Notes under the pieces: generated by a model
Told to the model about the DNA's origin: nothing
Database searches by the model: none
What the model saw: the letters and a program-made list of their open reading frames with translations, nothing else
Shown: positions 32,069-43,066 of the stretch, piece by piece
How positions within the stretch are numbered: the stretch's first letter is position 1
Layout of the letters: each line of letters begins with the position of its first letter
Position numbers and translations under genes: made by a program
Assembly: GCA_016110215.1 (NCBI GenBank)
Contig: JADWQD010000021.1
Coordinates: 357,244 to 421,243, forward strand
Source: Capronia americana
Lineage: Eukaryota; Ascomycota; Eurotiomycetes; Chaetothyriales; Herpotrichiellaceae
Direction of reading: 5' to 3'
DNA: 64,000 nucleotides

Positions 32069-32824
32069 TCAGACGCCGTACTCATCAGCAAGCTCGATCC
32101 AAGCATCCACTATCTTGTCCACGTCGCTCTTCTTGATCGGAATTCGATGCGGTCCATCCCATTCGACCAAAGTTGTTGTCCCCGGGGCACAGTAGTTTTC
32201 CACCAATTTCCGATGAAGATGGAGGCCCTCATCCTTCAGCCCGTGCACATGTAGCGTAGGTATTCGTAGTTTCATGTCCGGCCTCTCAAGGATGCTGTCC
32301 GTATCCGCTGCATCAGGGAGCCCACCGGCCGATTGCATCCATGGGAACTGCTCTGCCTCTTCGCTCAAGCTGACCAGCGGCGCTCTCCCGGCAAGGATGA
32401 CGGCGTACTTCCAGGGGCCACTCTTCCCGCTGACCTGCTGCTCGTAAAGCATGCTTGCTGCCAGCTTCGCTCCCTGGCTGAATCCCAGAGTTGCCATCCA
32501 CTCCCCTGTGCCCTCGTCGCTCTCCATACACCGCTCAATGGTGTACTCGAGCTCGTATTGGCAGGCGCCGGCATCAATCTCGGGATGCTCAGGGGTCCAT
32601 CGAAACCATCGTCGGAAAGGGCCCCAATCTGAGTACACTGGATGGACGCCCACACCTTCGTCGCAGAAGAACGGCGCATCGATGAAGACAAACCGGTATC
32701 GGTTCTTTAGCTTCTCATGACTCAAGAATGCTCGAAACTGAGCTTTGAAGATGGCGGCATTGACGCCGCCTCCGTGAATGCAGAGGACGCGTGGGAGAGG
32801 GAGCGTCGGGTCTGCAGAAGCCAT
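32069..32824 (-). CDS. FSH1/LovG-like serine hydrolase
   Basis: 251-aa single-exon alpha/beta hydrolase of the FSH1 family (Ser hydrolase; DUF341). Landmarks are VLCIHGGGVNAAIFKAQ near the N-terminus, the nucleophile elbow GFSQGA with Ser116, the acid region HVHGLKDEG, and the catalytic His in EWDGPHRIP. The length is normal. The family includes yeast Fsh1-3 and polyketide thioesterases such as LovG and CtnB. No polyketide synthase is in view, so a thioesterase role here is only a possibility. The ATG at 32824 starts just before the conserved strand. Confidence 0.88.
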   Translation of the reverse strand: MASADPTLPLPRVLCIHGGGVNAAIFKAQFRAFLSHEKLKNRYRFVFIDAPFFCDEGVGVHPVYSDWGPFRRWFRWTPEHPEIDAGACQYELEYTIERCMESDEGTGEWMATLGFSQGAKLAASMLYEQQVSGKSGPWKYAVILAGRAPLVSLSEEAEQFPWMQSAGGLPDAADTDSILERPDMKLRIPTLHVHGLKDEGLHLHRKLVENYCAPGTTTLVEWDGPHRIPIKKSDVDKIVDAWIELADEYGV

Positions 32825-33482
32825 GACAGTGAGGGCCGAAATTTTCTATTAATTGAAAGTCAAGAACAGAAAGTTTTTAGATGTAATTGCAGTGAAGCGT
32901 AGGAGGCAGAGGATATACCATGTCTGAGAAGCAGAGCTGAACGAACAAAAAGTTTGCTGACAGTTGTCGATAAGGCGGGAAACCTGAGGCTCCAAAAATA
33001 GCCTGCACCGAGGGCTGAGCGACTGAACTGACAATCTCCACGACCGTTGATCTTTTCTACAGCAGGGCGCGGTACAAGTCCTCCAGGGTGCTTCCTTGCC
33101 TGCTTGGAAAAGGCTTTTCACAGTACAGCCAGCGACGTGCTTTGTTGTCTTCGCAGCCACACAAACAGGTCAAATGAAATGCTGCACTGTGATCCTGCGT
33201 TGACGTCCTCGGTCGCTGAACGCGAATGCTTAACCTTCGCTGTTGATCTTGCACCTAAGCTGGCTACTACCGTTACGAACGGACAGGGCTATCGCATGGT
33301 TAACAGAAGGGGCGTCTAATTGAAGAGCGCTTCTAGGAACAATCGATGGTGGGTGAATTGTGGTTCAAACAACTGTCTTGTCTATCCATGTCTCTCTCTA
33401 AGGCACGAGTGTCGAGCTTGAAAAGGACGGGACCAGCCCACGAGTCGCTATGCAATGATCAGATCGATTCTTTTCCACTTCT
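32825..33482. other. Intergenic region, 658 bp
   Basis: Promoter side of the FSH1-like gene and 3' flank of the NB-ARC gene, both on the minus strand. No supportable gene is seen. Confidence 0.5.
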
Positions 33483-36400
33483 TCAATGCCTGTCCTGCTG
33501 CTCTTTTCTCCCGATCCCTCCGTCCACACTCTGTTCCCGAGCGAGCGATGCTCGAGCTCGTGCCTGATTAAGCTCCACTGGTGACATGTTCCCGAATTGA
33601 ACACTGCTTTCGAATCTTTCATGGTATCTTTCAAAGATGTCGCTTTCATCAAAAACTCTATCCGGTGCAAGAAAAGTGGTGGGATGCTCACCGACCCCAG
33701 CCAGCGCATCGTCCCATGAATTTGCCGCTACCACATCAATCGACGCCAGGCCAGGTCTGCTGTAGAGGTAAGGCTCTGTTATCTGAGGAGACGTTCCTAA
33801 CGACGCCGACCCAGGGACTGCTGGAGGTGCTGTCGCAAGTGATACGTTGGATTCCTTGGATGAGTCGCGTGACATGGGCTGCGAAGTATATCCAGAAGGG
33901 ACAGGCCGTGTCGTGAGCCGCCCATCAACCGCTTTAGTTGGAACCGACTTTGAGTACATCGACATATCTGGAGTTCGGGAAGACATGTTCTCATGAAGCG
34001 GGATGATTGGGATTGCCCTCGTTGCTGCCTGGTTGTTTAAAGCAGTTTGTATCAGGCGTGGCGATGATGAGGGATGCCGACTGTGCCTTCGAGGCATCTC
34101 TGAGTCAGCGGGCAAAGATTGCCCAGGTTGGAATTCCGTGGCTAAGGGTGATAGTTTCTGGTTTGGAGATATGATTGAAAGTGGTGGGCGACCATCTTCT
34201 GATGCCGGCCTGCTGCACTGTGTACGAGTTGGCGACTTGATCCTGCCACCTCTTACAGGAGGGGGGCTGGCTCGGTGTATTGCAGCAAGGGCCCCGGATG
34301 CCTCGGAGCCAGTGGACGTTGGTCTTGTCGTCCGATCGTCGCTCCCACTCGTAAATGATGAGGCTCTCGAACGGACTTGCGCATGTTCCTGAGACAACGA
34401 TGGCGGTACAGCTATGGCTTTCCACTCCCCAAGGTCCTTAGGCTTCTTGGTCCGCGAAGGCTGTACTTGGAACATGGCATGAAGCACCGATGACTGACGA
34501 GCAGTGTGGAAGCTGGCTTCCGTCGGTGCGATTGTGTATACTTCGGAATTGCTTGGACGCCGGCTTAGAACGGCGCCTGGAACAAGAACTCTAGAGTTGC
34601 CCATTCCAGATTGCGACCACCGCTCCGTCCAACTCCCCTCAGATCCCACATCATCCACGTCTAGGCCAAGATGCATCTGAGTTGGTGACTCTGTCTGATC
34701 ATCGGCGTGTTCTGGAGTCCACGTCGAAGTCCGCGTCAAATCGCTAATCGTAGTCGTAGGGCTATCGGAGGATGTGCTATTTGCTCGCTCGAAGACAGAA
34801 AATTGGACTTGGTGATTGAGGGTATCGACAGATTGGGAGGGTGATTGACTCTTGATCTCTTGCTTGATTGCTCGAATTGTTTCGTGCAGGTTGTGGCGTG
34901 TCTTGCGCAAGACTGTGGATGCATCGGCTGACGATTTTGGGAAATGTGACCACAACCGTGCCGCCTGGGTCTCGTACTCGCGATAGTCTCGGACAAGTCC
35001 CCTTCCCTCGGTGCTCTTGATCTTACCGTCTGCAACCGCATAGGAGTGAGACAGCATTTTCGAGGCGACACAAAGCCACCTCCAGTAGTGTGCTGGTTGG
35101 TCTGCATATCGAAACTTCAGCTCGTCTCGTAGGACGCTTTGTACGACGGTGTGTATGCGGAGTATATCGATGCTGTAGGTGACTGACTGGGAGGAGGATT
35201 CATCTAGTTGGCTGTCGGGACGAACCTCAACCATATTCTCCAGGCTGCTAGAGTCGTGCAGGAGAAGCTGTGGCTCACGTCGCCCCGAGTCAACGGTGCT
35301 GACAGTTGCAGCTCTTCGGGGCCTGGCCTCTGTTGGTGAAGACTTGTTTGGTGAATTAACACAGTATTCGAGTAGGGTCCGCTCCACGAGACCGTATCTG
35401 ATAAGAACGGCGATGGTATTGTCCAGCTCCTTCTTCATGCTCCCAATACTTTCGATTGAGCGGATCTCGATGCCAAACTCCTGTAATGCTGGGTGCCCGA
35501 AGCGAATGAGAGCGACCGGGATGACGTGCGCAAAGAAACTAAGCACTGTGACCAGGTTGACGGCTTCGGGATGTGAATGCTCCCTCAACGCTGCGAGGAT
35601 GTCGAGATATGGCTCCGCAAGTCGATGATCTGAAGTTGCAGGACTGAACTTCTCCAACGATATTCCCCGTGCGATCAAGGCATGAGCTGCGGCATGAATT
35701 GCGAGAGGTAGACATTCGTAGTGTTTAACCAACTGCATTGCCTTCTTGGCTTGAGTTTCTGTCGGTGATTTGATTTCGAGATTCTTGTACAACAAGGCAC
35801 ACGCATCATGCTGTGACAATGGGAAGACTTTGACGCTGGCAGGATTGAGTAGTCTCTGACGCTTGGCCAAGGTGCGGTCGACGGATGTGTAGATGATGCT
35901 GCTGCCTATGCGGTCGGGGATGAAAGACACGAGTGCCTCGATATCATCATCGTTGTCTGTCGTGACTCCATCAAACACAAGCAGCCACCCCTCCCGTGCT
36001 TCGAACCATTTCCGCACAGCACCCACAAACTTCGACGACTCGTCCCATGCCGGATCCCGCAGCGGCTCGTCCCCGTATATCGCAACAGCCTGGGCGATAT
36101 CCCAGAAGCTTTTCGACCTTGATTCTTTCGTTTTACAGTCAACCCAGAAGCAACCAGCCGGATAGTCGTTACGATGCCGCCATAAGTGTTCCCTAGCGAT
36201 CTGGCTCTTCCCACAACCGGGTGGTCCCCACAACAATACTGCACATGTTCCCAGTGCTCGTCTTTTCTGATTTGCTAGCTTTTGTGCTAACTGATCCATC
36301 TCTAGTTGAAAACCGAGGAAGATGGAATTGCGGCGAAAGCCGACAGGACCAACAACAAGGGAGGTCGATAGCGATACAGATTGTTCGATTACTCGGATCG

Positions 36401-37824
36401 AGCTTGTAGAGTCTTCTGTGGGCCATTATGAGTCAGCGTCAATGAGCTACATTCTTGTCACTGACCATATGATCAATAAGGTGCGGGGACGAGATCGTCC
36501 TCGAATTCTTCAACCTCGTACTGAGGCGAAGCTGACTTGGAGATCTGTTTGGGAGGAGGCGCACTCATTGGATTAGACTGTATCGTTTGTTGGGACCCTG
36601 GTATTGGAGTTGCTGAGCCTGAAATTCCTTCGCTTGTCTGGAATACGCTATCTGGAAATTCTCAGCATTGTCGCGGACGGTATTTGGTCCGCCTACTCAC
36701 CACCCAGCAATTCCCGTGCGAATGCTTGCCTTTCAAATCCTGCCATCTGTTTCTCTTGGTCCCAGCGAGAGCGGATGAGTGACTGGGAATCGGTGGCATA
36801 TCTGAAGCATCGTCAGCTTGATGTATGTTAGCTTGGGCCCACTTACCTCTGAATGGCTTCTGCCACCACATCGTATCCAGGGCTCGAATCGTCCTCGAAC
36901 TTGCACATATGGCTACAGAGGGGGTCAGACACTGAAAAAATTCCTGGGGGAGCGGATAACCTACCTATGATCTTTCTCAATGCCCATACGCTCGACGCCT
37001 TCAATGACTGGCGCCGCAGAGTCCTCTTCAACGACGAAGGCCAAGGTACCCTTTAAATCCGTTGGTTTGGACTCATGGAAGAAATAAATGTGATAACGTC
37101 CAATAACCTCGATGAAGAGCCTATTGATATTCTGTAGAGTTTCGTTGTTGGTCTGCAATGCTTGTACCAGTTGGGGAGAGGTATCGAAGAACTTCTTGGG
37201 AAGCGCCACAGCACAGATCTTCTCTAGCAAGGAACCCCATTTCGCCAAGTCAGAGCCATTGTGAGGAGTACCAAGGAAGAGGATCCCGTAGGTGGAGACG
37301 TAGATTGATCTGAGCCTTTCTGTATGTTGGTGGGGTCGTATGCTTTGGCAGTATATCAGACATCGTTTGACGACCAGACCTCCGAGGGAGTGGGCGACGA
37401 AGATGATGGGCCGTTCGGTAGCTTTCTTGAGCTGCTAGCCGTCAGTGTCCATGCAGGCGCTCCTCCTGTAGGGCTGCCTCGATGACAGTGAATGATCATG
37501 TCCCATACTTACCGACCTGTTGGCAACCAATCGACTGGCCAGATGCTCTGCATGGTTGTGTATCCTGTCTTTTGAAGCCCCATCCGTGAATGCTGTTACA
37601 TTTGCATCGTAGCCGTAGGTCAGAATTCTTGGTCTCTGCTCTTCGAGAGCCGCAGGAAGAAGGTCAGCTGGCCAGAAGACGTTGGGCTTTTTTGAGGACC
37701 ATGTGTCGTGAGGGTGGCCGTTCAACCCATGCACGAAAACGATGTCGACGAGAGGATCGGTTGCGGAGTAGACTTCGGTGAGGCCATACTGGACGATCTG
37801 CTTCCCGCCAGAAGCGCTCATCAT
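33483..37824 (-). CDS. NLR-like protein: alpha/beta-hydrolase (LipA/SERAC1/SesB type) plus NB-ARC
   Basis: Six exons are inferred: 37824-37513, 37431-36965, 36912-36847, 36801-36701, 36651-36466 and 36415-33483. All phases agree and introns are 45-81 nt. The N-terminal third is a lipase-like domain: VDIVFVHGLNGHPHDTW, the nucleophile elbow FVAHSLGGLVVK, LFLGTPHNGSD, and later EKDHSHMCKF. It is followed by an acidic Ser/Pro linker and an NB-ARC STAND NTPase: Walker A LLWGPPGCGKSQIAR, Walker B-like WLLVFDG, SIIYTSVDR and the GxP-like CLPLAIHAAAH. The last 450 residues are Ser/Pro-rich with no visible ANK, TPR or WD repeats. Such proteins belong to fungal NLR-like immune/heterokaryon-response families. 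The inferred reading contains one in-frame TGA at 36475-36473 (exon 5), so the gene may be null or the model slightly wrong. Confidence 0.72.
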
Positions 37825-38532
37825 TTCAAAATTGCGTCCGCCGATGGAATTAAGTGTTCAGGGAGGCTCAGAAGAACCATGGATTTGAAGATCAAGCAGC
37901 CGGGAATTAACACAATGGCACAACAGGAGTAGTGATGACTTCGGAAGAGGCCCTGGCAAGCTCACCGTTGCAGGTGTGAGTAGAGAGGTGGCCATTATAA
38001 AGGCGACATCAATCCAAGAGTCACGGTCGCCCTCAAATTGAAAGGGAGGGCGCAGGTGACTTGGTACGGTAGCCTGATGATTGGAGTGGTGGATGCAACA
38101 TGCATGATTCTCAGACAAAGCGAGGTTGACTGGGTCCAAGGAAGGCAGCCTGCCCGTCCCTGAAGATTCGGGTGGCTTGGTTTCAAATCCGCCCGAGATC
38201 GCCTACAGCTAAGCTGAACCTGGGGCTCGCTGGCTCGCCAAATTCGGGCCACTTTGTGGGGAACCCAGCCTCAGGGGGCCGGGCGAGCTTCACTCAGAGG
38301 AGGGCTATGCAGCAAAAGGGTCAAGCAGAGACGGCTTGAAGAGTACTCTTTGCAGATGTGATGAAACACCTTACTGCGTCCAGATGACTGTGCAACCCGA
38401 TTCACACGCATCTCCGTCACAAGATTGGAGGTCTCACCTTCGTCCAATCGAGCGCTTAGGAGGTCATATGGCCAAAAACACCGGAGGGCATTTCCAACCA
38501 GCCAGGCAACACCATCCGCGCATCGCGACGCC
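37825..38532. other. Intergenic region, 708 bp
   Basis: Promoter side of the NB-ARC gene and 3' flank of the enoyl-CoA hydratase gene. No supportable gene, RNA or repeat is seen. Confidence 0.5.
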
Positions 38533-39485
38533 TCACCTGCCTTTGAAGGCCGGCTTCCTCTTCTCTGCAAATGCCTTGAGTGCCTCTATTCGATCCTCCG
38601 TTTTCAAAATGACCTCGTATGCTTCATTCTCAGCGGCCTCACCGCGTTGCCATCCATTGACTGCTCGCATGGCTTGTGTGAGGGCAATCGGTCCTCCTTC
38701 GCAGATGTCATTGGCGAGCTGCACGCTGGTATCCAGCACCTTGTGTCGCGCTCTCCCTTCTTCGTTTGAATCTTCCGGAGTGACCTCCACCAGTCTGTTA
38801 CACAGGCCGAGGAAATAGGCCTCCGCTCCGCTGACTCGACGTCCGGTGAGGATGAGATCTCGTGCTCGATTGACACCAATCAATGCCGGTAGTCTGTATG
38901 TTCCTCCTGCTCCTGGAATGATAGCGAGCTTGGTCTCGGGTTGGCCAACGATCGCTGATGATCCAAAGACTCGAAATGTGGTGCAGAGTGCCAATTCTAA
39001 GCCTCCGCCGAGTGCGACAGAAGAGATGGCGGATATAGAAGGAATTGGGAGGTTTGAAAGGTCGGTGAAGGTGTTTCGTACGTCCGCCAAGAACTCCCTT
39101 GTTCTGCAAAGTGGTGAGGAGAGTTCGTGGTGTACTTGGAAAATACGTACTCTTCCTGGGTCATGCCTTTCCTTTCTCTCAAGTCTGCTCCTGCGCAAAA
39201 TGCCTTGTCCGTGTTTGACGCGATGATTAGTGCCCTCGTAGACCCCGCGCCGCCCTCTGCTTGTACTTCTTTGACGTGACGCTTGAGATCGGCGACGAGT
39301 CTGCGAGAGAGGGCATTTCGGGCCTCGGGTCGGTCGAGAAGGAGGATGCGGATATTGCCAGAGTGTGGAGCGGGTTGATACTTGACTTTGATCGGTGACG
39401 ATTCAGCCGCAGTGGCGAACGTGCGGTATTGACATCGATGAGTCCATAGAGTTCTGCACGTTCGCCATGCTGGCGAAATTCTCAT
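38533..39485 (-). CDS. Mitochondrial enoyl-CoA hydratase/isomerase (AUH-like)
   Basis: Two exons (39485-39151, 39103-38533) with a 47-nt intron give 301 aa. The first 30 residues are Arg- and Ser/Thr-rich without acids (MRISPAWRTCRTLWTHRCQY), a mitochondrial presequence. The crotonase fold follows: LDRPEARNALSRRLV, the oxyanion block KAFCAGADLRERKGM, SSVALGGGLELALCTTFRVF, and the glutamate-containing PETKLAIIPGAGGTYRLP. Of crotonases, the AUH group (methylglutaconyl-CoA hydratase of leucine breakdown) fits best by the ADLRERKGM and GGTYRLPALIG signatures. The open frame continues upstream, but the ATG at 39485 begins the presequence. It is divergent from the NTF2-like gene (254 bp). Confidence 0.87.
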
Positions 39486-39739
39486 TTTTGCTGAACTGCG
39501 GAGCTTAGACAGGAGATCGTGAAGAGAACCGAGGCTGCGGGGAGGACCTTGTCGATTCCAAGCTGCGAGGTCAGCCCATCTGAATCTGCTTGGCTGACGT
39601 AGTTCCAACGGACAATATCATACCACTTGAGGTGCACAGGAGCGACAATCGCAACGGCTACGTCGATTGCTCCTAAGAACGATCAAATCCAGCCCATCAC
39701 AAACTCGCTCAGCGCGCAACGACATTTGAATTTCACCAG

Positions 39740-40165
39740 ATGGATCACAGCATGCTTCACGACACGATACTGGCACTCGAGGATTCGACGTGGCGAGCCT
39801 TGATGCATTCGGGTGGTGATCTACTGCCCTTCCTCAGCCCCGATTGTATCATGCTTTTCCCGCTGGGCCTGAAAATTTCCGCCAAAACCGAACCGAACCT
39901 CGGAGACGTGATGAAGAGCGACGCTTTTGTGCCATGGAAACGGTACAAAATGAGCGATGTCGAGGTCACGTCGTTAGGACCAGAAGCAGCCCTGATCAGT
40001 TATCGAGTCAATGCGACAAGACAGCATATCACGGAGGACGATGATACGAGGCAAGACGAGTTCAAAGCATTGATCTCGAGTACCTGGAGGAAGGATCCCG
40101 AGGCGGGAAAGTTTTTGATGTGTTTCCACCAGCAGACTCCTTACGAAGAGGACTTGGACTTCTAA
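39740..40165 (+). CDS. NTF2-like (SnoaL/DUF4440) small protein
   Basis: 141 aa, one exon. It has the alternating helix and curved-sheet pattern of the NTF2-like superfamily: an N-terminal helix (ILALEDSTWRALMHSGGDLL), then FLSPDCIMLFPLGLKI, SDVEVTSLGPEAALISYRV and the C-terminal ALISSTWRKDPEAGKFLMCF strands. The length is that of DUF4440/SnoaL proteins, most of which have no known substrate. No catalytic residues can be assigned with confidence. It shares a divergent promoter with the enoyl-CoA hydratase gene. Confidence 0.78.
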   Translation: MDHSMLHDTILALEDSTWRALMHSGGDLLPFLSPDCIMLFPLGLKISAKTEPNLGDVMKSDAFVPWKRYKMSDVEVTSLGPEAALISYRVNATRQHITEDDDTRQDEFKALISSTWRKDPEAGKFLMCFHQQTPYEEDLDF

Positions 40166-40549
40166 AACCACAGGTGCAGCTCCACGTTAGGCTTGCTCTG
40201 AAAGAGGTACTACCTCGCATTTGCGTTGCTGTCGGCACGGTTGCATGTGATTTCGAACTGCACGGTGACATCAGCCGCTGGTTGCATTGGAATGGCCGGA
40301 GATTATCACCGGACAAATAAATAGTGTTTTCAACATGATGTGGGGAAAGTAAACTGTCGCATCGTGACGTCGTGGTCGAAGCTGGATTAAGGCACGATCA
40401 ACAGTCTCTTCCAAGCTTCATTACTTATTCAAAACGAATTCAATCCTCCCCAAAGCAATCATCTCTACGCCACGCAAAGCTCCATCATACAGACAGAAGA
40501 ACTCTACCCAACCATACAATCTTTCCGTCATCAGACACCAACCATTACA
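40166..40549. promoter_or_regulatory. Intergenic region upstream of the LEA-like gene, 384 bp
   Basis: The last 150 bp before the ATG at 40550 are C- and A-rich and poor in G on the plus strand, as in fungal leaders of highly expressed genes. I see no clear TATA box. Confidence 0.4.
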
Positions 40550-40949
40550 ATGTCTTTCCTTTACAAGGCCACACCTGTCCTCCGCACCACAGTACGGACA
40601 CCTGCTGTCCGTTTATCACCTCGTCTCTTCTCTACCACTGTCACTCAGCACAAATCTGCTACCGACACCGTCAAGGATGGCTTGAAGTCAGTCGATCGAG
40701 CAGTTTCAGACGTTGCTGTTGCTGGCATCGACAAAGGAGGTACGGGCCTGTGATTCTCAAGTATATGGCTCATAGCTGACGTCAATTGCAGTTGAGCTCA
40801 AAGACAAAGCCTCTGAAGCCATTGGTGTCGAGTCCAAGAAAGCCGAAGGTACTGCCTCACAAGTGTCCGGCGAGGCCAAAGGAAAGGCCGCTGAGATCTC
40901 GGGACAAGCCAAGGGCAAAGCTGAGGAAATCAAGGGAAAGCTGTCATGA
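40550..40949 (+). CDS. Small mitochondrial LEA/CsbD-like protein
   Basis: Two exons (40550-40739, 40792-40949) give 115 aa. The N-terminus is a mitochondrial presequence with many Arg/Ser/Thr and a likely cleavage after RLSPRLFST. The mature part is extremely hydrophilic and built of repeats: KDKASEAIGVESKKAEG, then SGEAKGKAAEI and SGQAKGKAEEIKGKLS. Such Ala/Lys/Glu-rich amphipathic repeats resemble LEA group 3 or CsbD-type stress proteins, which protect membranes or proteins during drying or heat. The function is inferred from composition only. Without the splice the frame stops after 67 residues. Confidence 0.75.
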
Positions 40950-41092
40950 AACACGCACCAGTCGGTCGTTAGACTCATTCCATTCAACGCACTGGGGATA
41001 GAAGCTGGCGTTTTAACTGTACATTTAATCATCAACGAGAGCATGAGCTGGAAAAGTATGTACAACATGAGACAGCAAGGTCATTACGTTCC

Positions 41093-42007
41093 TCATGCTG
41101 CATCCTTGAGATTTGGGGCGGGTTCCAATATGGGGTTTGCAAAGTGATTCCGGTAGATCTCTTCTTCTTTCTCCTTCAAGCCGTACTTTGATGGATCGCG
41201 CTTCTCCAGGAAATGCTTGACCCTGCCAGTGCTCCTGATCTCATTTTCTTCAAAGTGGTCCTTCCGGGATGCAAGGAAACGACCAGTTTCTTCGGTGAAT
41301 GCCTTTGCCCGCTCTTCGATTGATCCTGACAATTGACCCGCTCTTGTTGCCATCAGAGCCCCGGAGAGAACCGCAAGGAGAATTACAATGGATGCAAAGG
41401 TGTTTGGATGTAGATAAGTCTCGTACGGTTGTTTGCTGGGCGCGTCGTGTCGCCGATACCATCGTTCCCAGTCTTCCCAAGTAGCGTTCTGGAAAATTGA
41501 AGAATCATCGTCCGGTCCAAACCCGTACCGTTTTCCCGCAGGATTTGTGAAGCCACGCGAATGTCGGTCGGCTGTTCTTGCTGTTCCCCAGCCTGCGCCA
41601 GACGCATCGTAGGCACTTCGCTTGACGGGATCCGAGAGAATCTCGTGTGCCTGTACGATCAATCTGTACCTTTCCAGTCTCTCCACAGTAGTGAGTCCAT
41701 CATCGGAGTTGTGGCCGTGTCTGTCTGGGTGGTAGATCTTCACTAGTTCGTAGAACTTGTGCTTCGTGTAGACCGCATGCTTTTCTAACGCGAATATTTC
41801 GTACGGCGAGGGACTGAATGAGCCATTCCGTCGACATGGCCAGTTCATATTGTCTCGAAAGTCATATTCACGGCTAGATGTGTATGACCGTTGGGATCGC
41901 AGGTCTCGTTTCAACCGCTCCCGCGGTGAGGGATGACCGCAGACGCAGCATTGCCACGTACTGTAAGCTGCTGGCAATTTTGCCTTCTTCAGCAATGTCG
42001 ACGGCAT
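41093..42007 (-). CDS. J-domain (DnaJ) protein with a C-terminal membrane anchor region
   Basis: 304 aa, one exon. The J-domain is at about residues 68-135 with the essential HPD in KIYHPDRHGHN and the final helix AHEILSDPVKRSAYDASG. A glycine-aromatic stretch follows, then one transmembrane helix (FASIVILLAVLSGALMATRA) at about 203-222 and a charged C-terminal tail. The N-terminus has several Arg and Cys but no clear zinc finger. This is a type III J-protein that recruits Hsp70 at a membrane, probably mitochondrial or ER. The family in fungi is poorly characterised. Its start is 146 bp from that of the FHA protein on the other strand. Confidence 0.85.
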   Translation of the reverse strand: MPSTLLKKAKLPAAYSTWQCCVCGHPSPRERLKRDLRSQRSYTSSREYDFRDNMNWPCRRNGSFSPSPYEIFALEKHAVYTKHKFYELVKIYHPDRHGHNSDDGLTTVERLERYRLIVQAHEILSDPVKRSAYDASGAGWGTARTADRHSRGFTNPAGKRYGFGPDDDSSIFQNATWEDWERWYRRHDAPSKQPYETYLHPNTFASIVILLAVLSGALMATRAGQLSGSIEERAKAFTEETGRFLASRKDHFEENEIRSTGRVKHFLEKRDPSKYGLKEKEEEIYRNHFANPILEPAPNLKDAA

Positions 42008-42153
42008 GTTGATGATAGTTGGATGTGATCAGGCGAGCAGGTTTAGGAGGGGTCAAAGTCATGGATGTCATTATCTCGGCGTCGTCTGGAAGGTTTGCCG
42101 ACTCACGCATTTATGCTCCAGCGAACTTTTTGAAGGTTGCCAACTTGCAAACA
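42008..42153. promoter_or_regulatory. Compact bidirectional promoter, J-protein / Pml1-like
   Basis: Only 146 bp separate the two divergent ATGs, so both genes must use this short region, probably with overlapping elements. No TATA box is seen. Confidence 0.5.
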
Positions 42154-42795
42154 ATGTCGCGTTCACGATCTCCACGTCGGCGCGAGCTGCGCAGAGAACA
42201 GCGCCGGTCACGAAGTCCAGAGCGGCGGAGGTCTCGATCGCCACGATCTAAACGTCCACTTCCTTCCCAAGTTGACGCCTTCAAGGGCCCCAGTGGCAAT
42301 CCTGCGCCCGAAAAGCAAAAGCCAAACTGGCGCCCGTCCGGCCTCCTCGCTGCAGCCTCGAACACAGTATCTACGTCTGCTGGTGCCGTCGTCTTGAAAT
42401 ACCATGAACCCCCCGAAGCTCGAAAGCCGCCTGCATCGAAACCATGGAGGCTCTACGTGTTCAAGGGTGAAGACATTCTCGACGAACTAGATTTGTACTT
42501 GCAATCTTGCTGGCTGTTCGGCAGAGAGGTATCTGTCTGCGACTATGCTCTTGAACATCCGAGCTGCTCCAAGCAGCATGCGGTCATCCAGTTCCGGTAC
42601 ATCGAGAAGCGGAACGAGTTCGGGGACAAGGTTGGAAAGGTGAAACCATATGTGATTGACCTGGAAAGTGCAAATGGGACAACGGTCAATAATGAGAAGA
42701 TGCCAGAGGGGAGATATGTCGAGTTGAGAGACAAGGATGTAATCAAGTTCGGACATTCCACCAGAGAGTATATCTTGCAGTTGCCGCCTGGGTGA
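42154..42795 (+). CDS. PML1: FHA-domain splicing/retention factor (SNIP1/Pml1-like)
   Basis: 213 aa. The first 45 residues are Arg/Ser-rich (SRSRSPRRRELRREQRRSRS), as in nuclear RNA-processing proteins. A linker leads to a complete FHA domain from about residue 110: SCWLFGREVSVCDYALEHPS, CSKQHAVIQFR, then YVIDLESANGTTVNN, RYVELRDKDVIKFGHSTREY. This order is typical of SNIP1 in animals and of Pml1 in yeast, a subunit of the RES complex needed for pre-mRNA retention and splicing. The frame is open earlier, but the ATG at 42154 begins the RS-rich part and is chosen. Confidence 0.85.
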   Translation: MSRSRSPRRRELRREQRRSRSPERRRSRSPRSKRPLPSQVDAFKGPSGNPAPEKQKPNWRPSGLLAAASNTVSTSAGAVVLKYHEPPEARKPPASKPWRLYVFKGEDILDELDLYLQSCWLFGREVSVCDYALEHPSCSKQHAVIQFRYIEKRNEFGDKVGKVKPYVIDLESANGTTVNNEKMPEGRYVELRDKDVIKFGHSTREYILQLPPG

Positions 42796-43066
42796 TCCCG
42801 ACGGTGTCGAGATAGAATAGCATTTTTCGCAACGGCGGTAAGAGGACTTGGGAGTCAGCAATAGAGTCTATGGTGTAGGAAATGAAATGGAACCTCCAGC
42901 AATCTCACAGCCTGAGTCTGGTCATCCTCATCTACTCATGCGGGTGCTACGCCACAATCGACAGTAACCTTCTCCTATATGCTATACTTGTCCTCCAGTA
43001 GACTACGTCGTAAAGCTTATACCGGAGATAGGCAGGAACTCTGGAACTTGACCCGTTCTTTGATCT

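Noticed and set aside
32069..32824. FSH1-like hydrolase as a polyketide thioesterase (LovG/CtnB role)
   Set aside because: No polyketide synthase lies in the window, so only the family name is supported.
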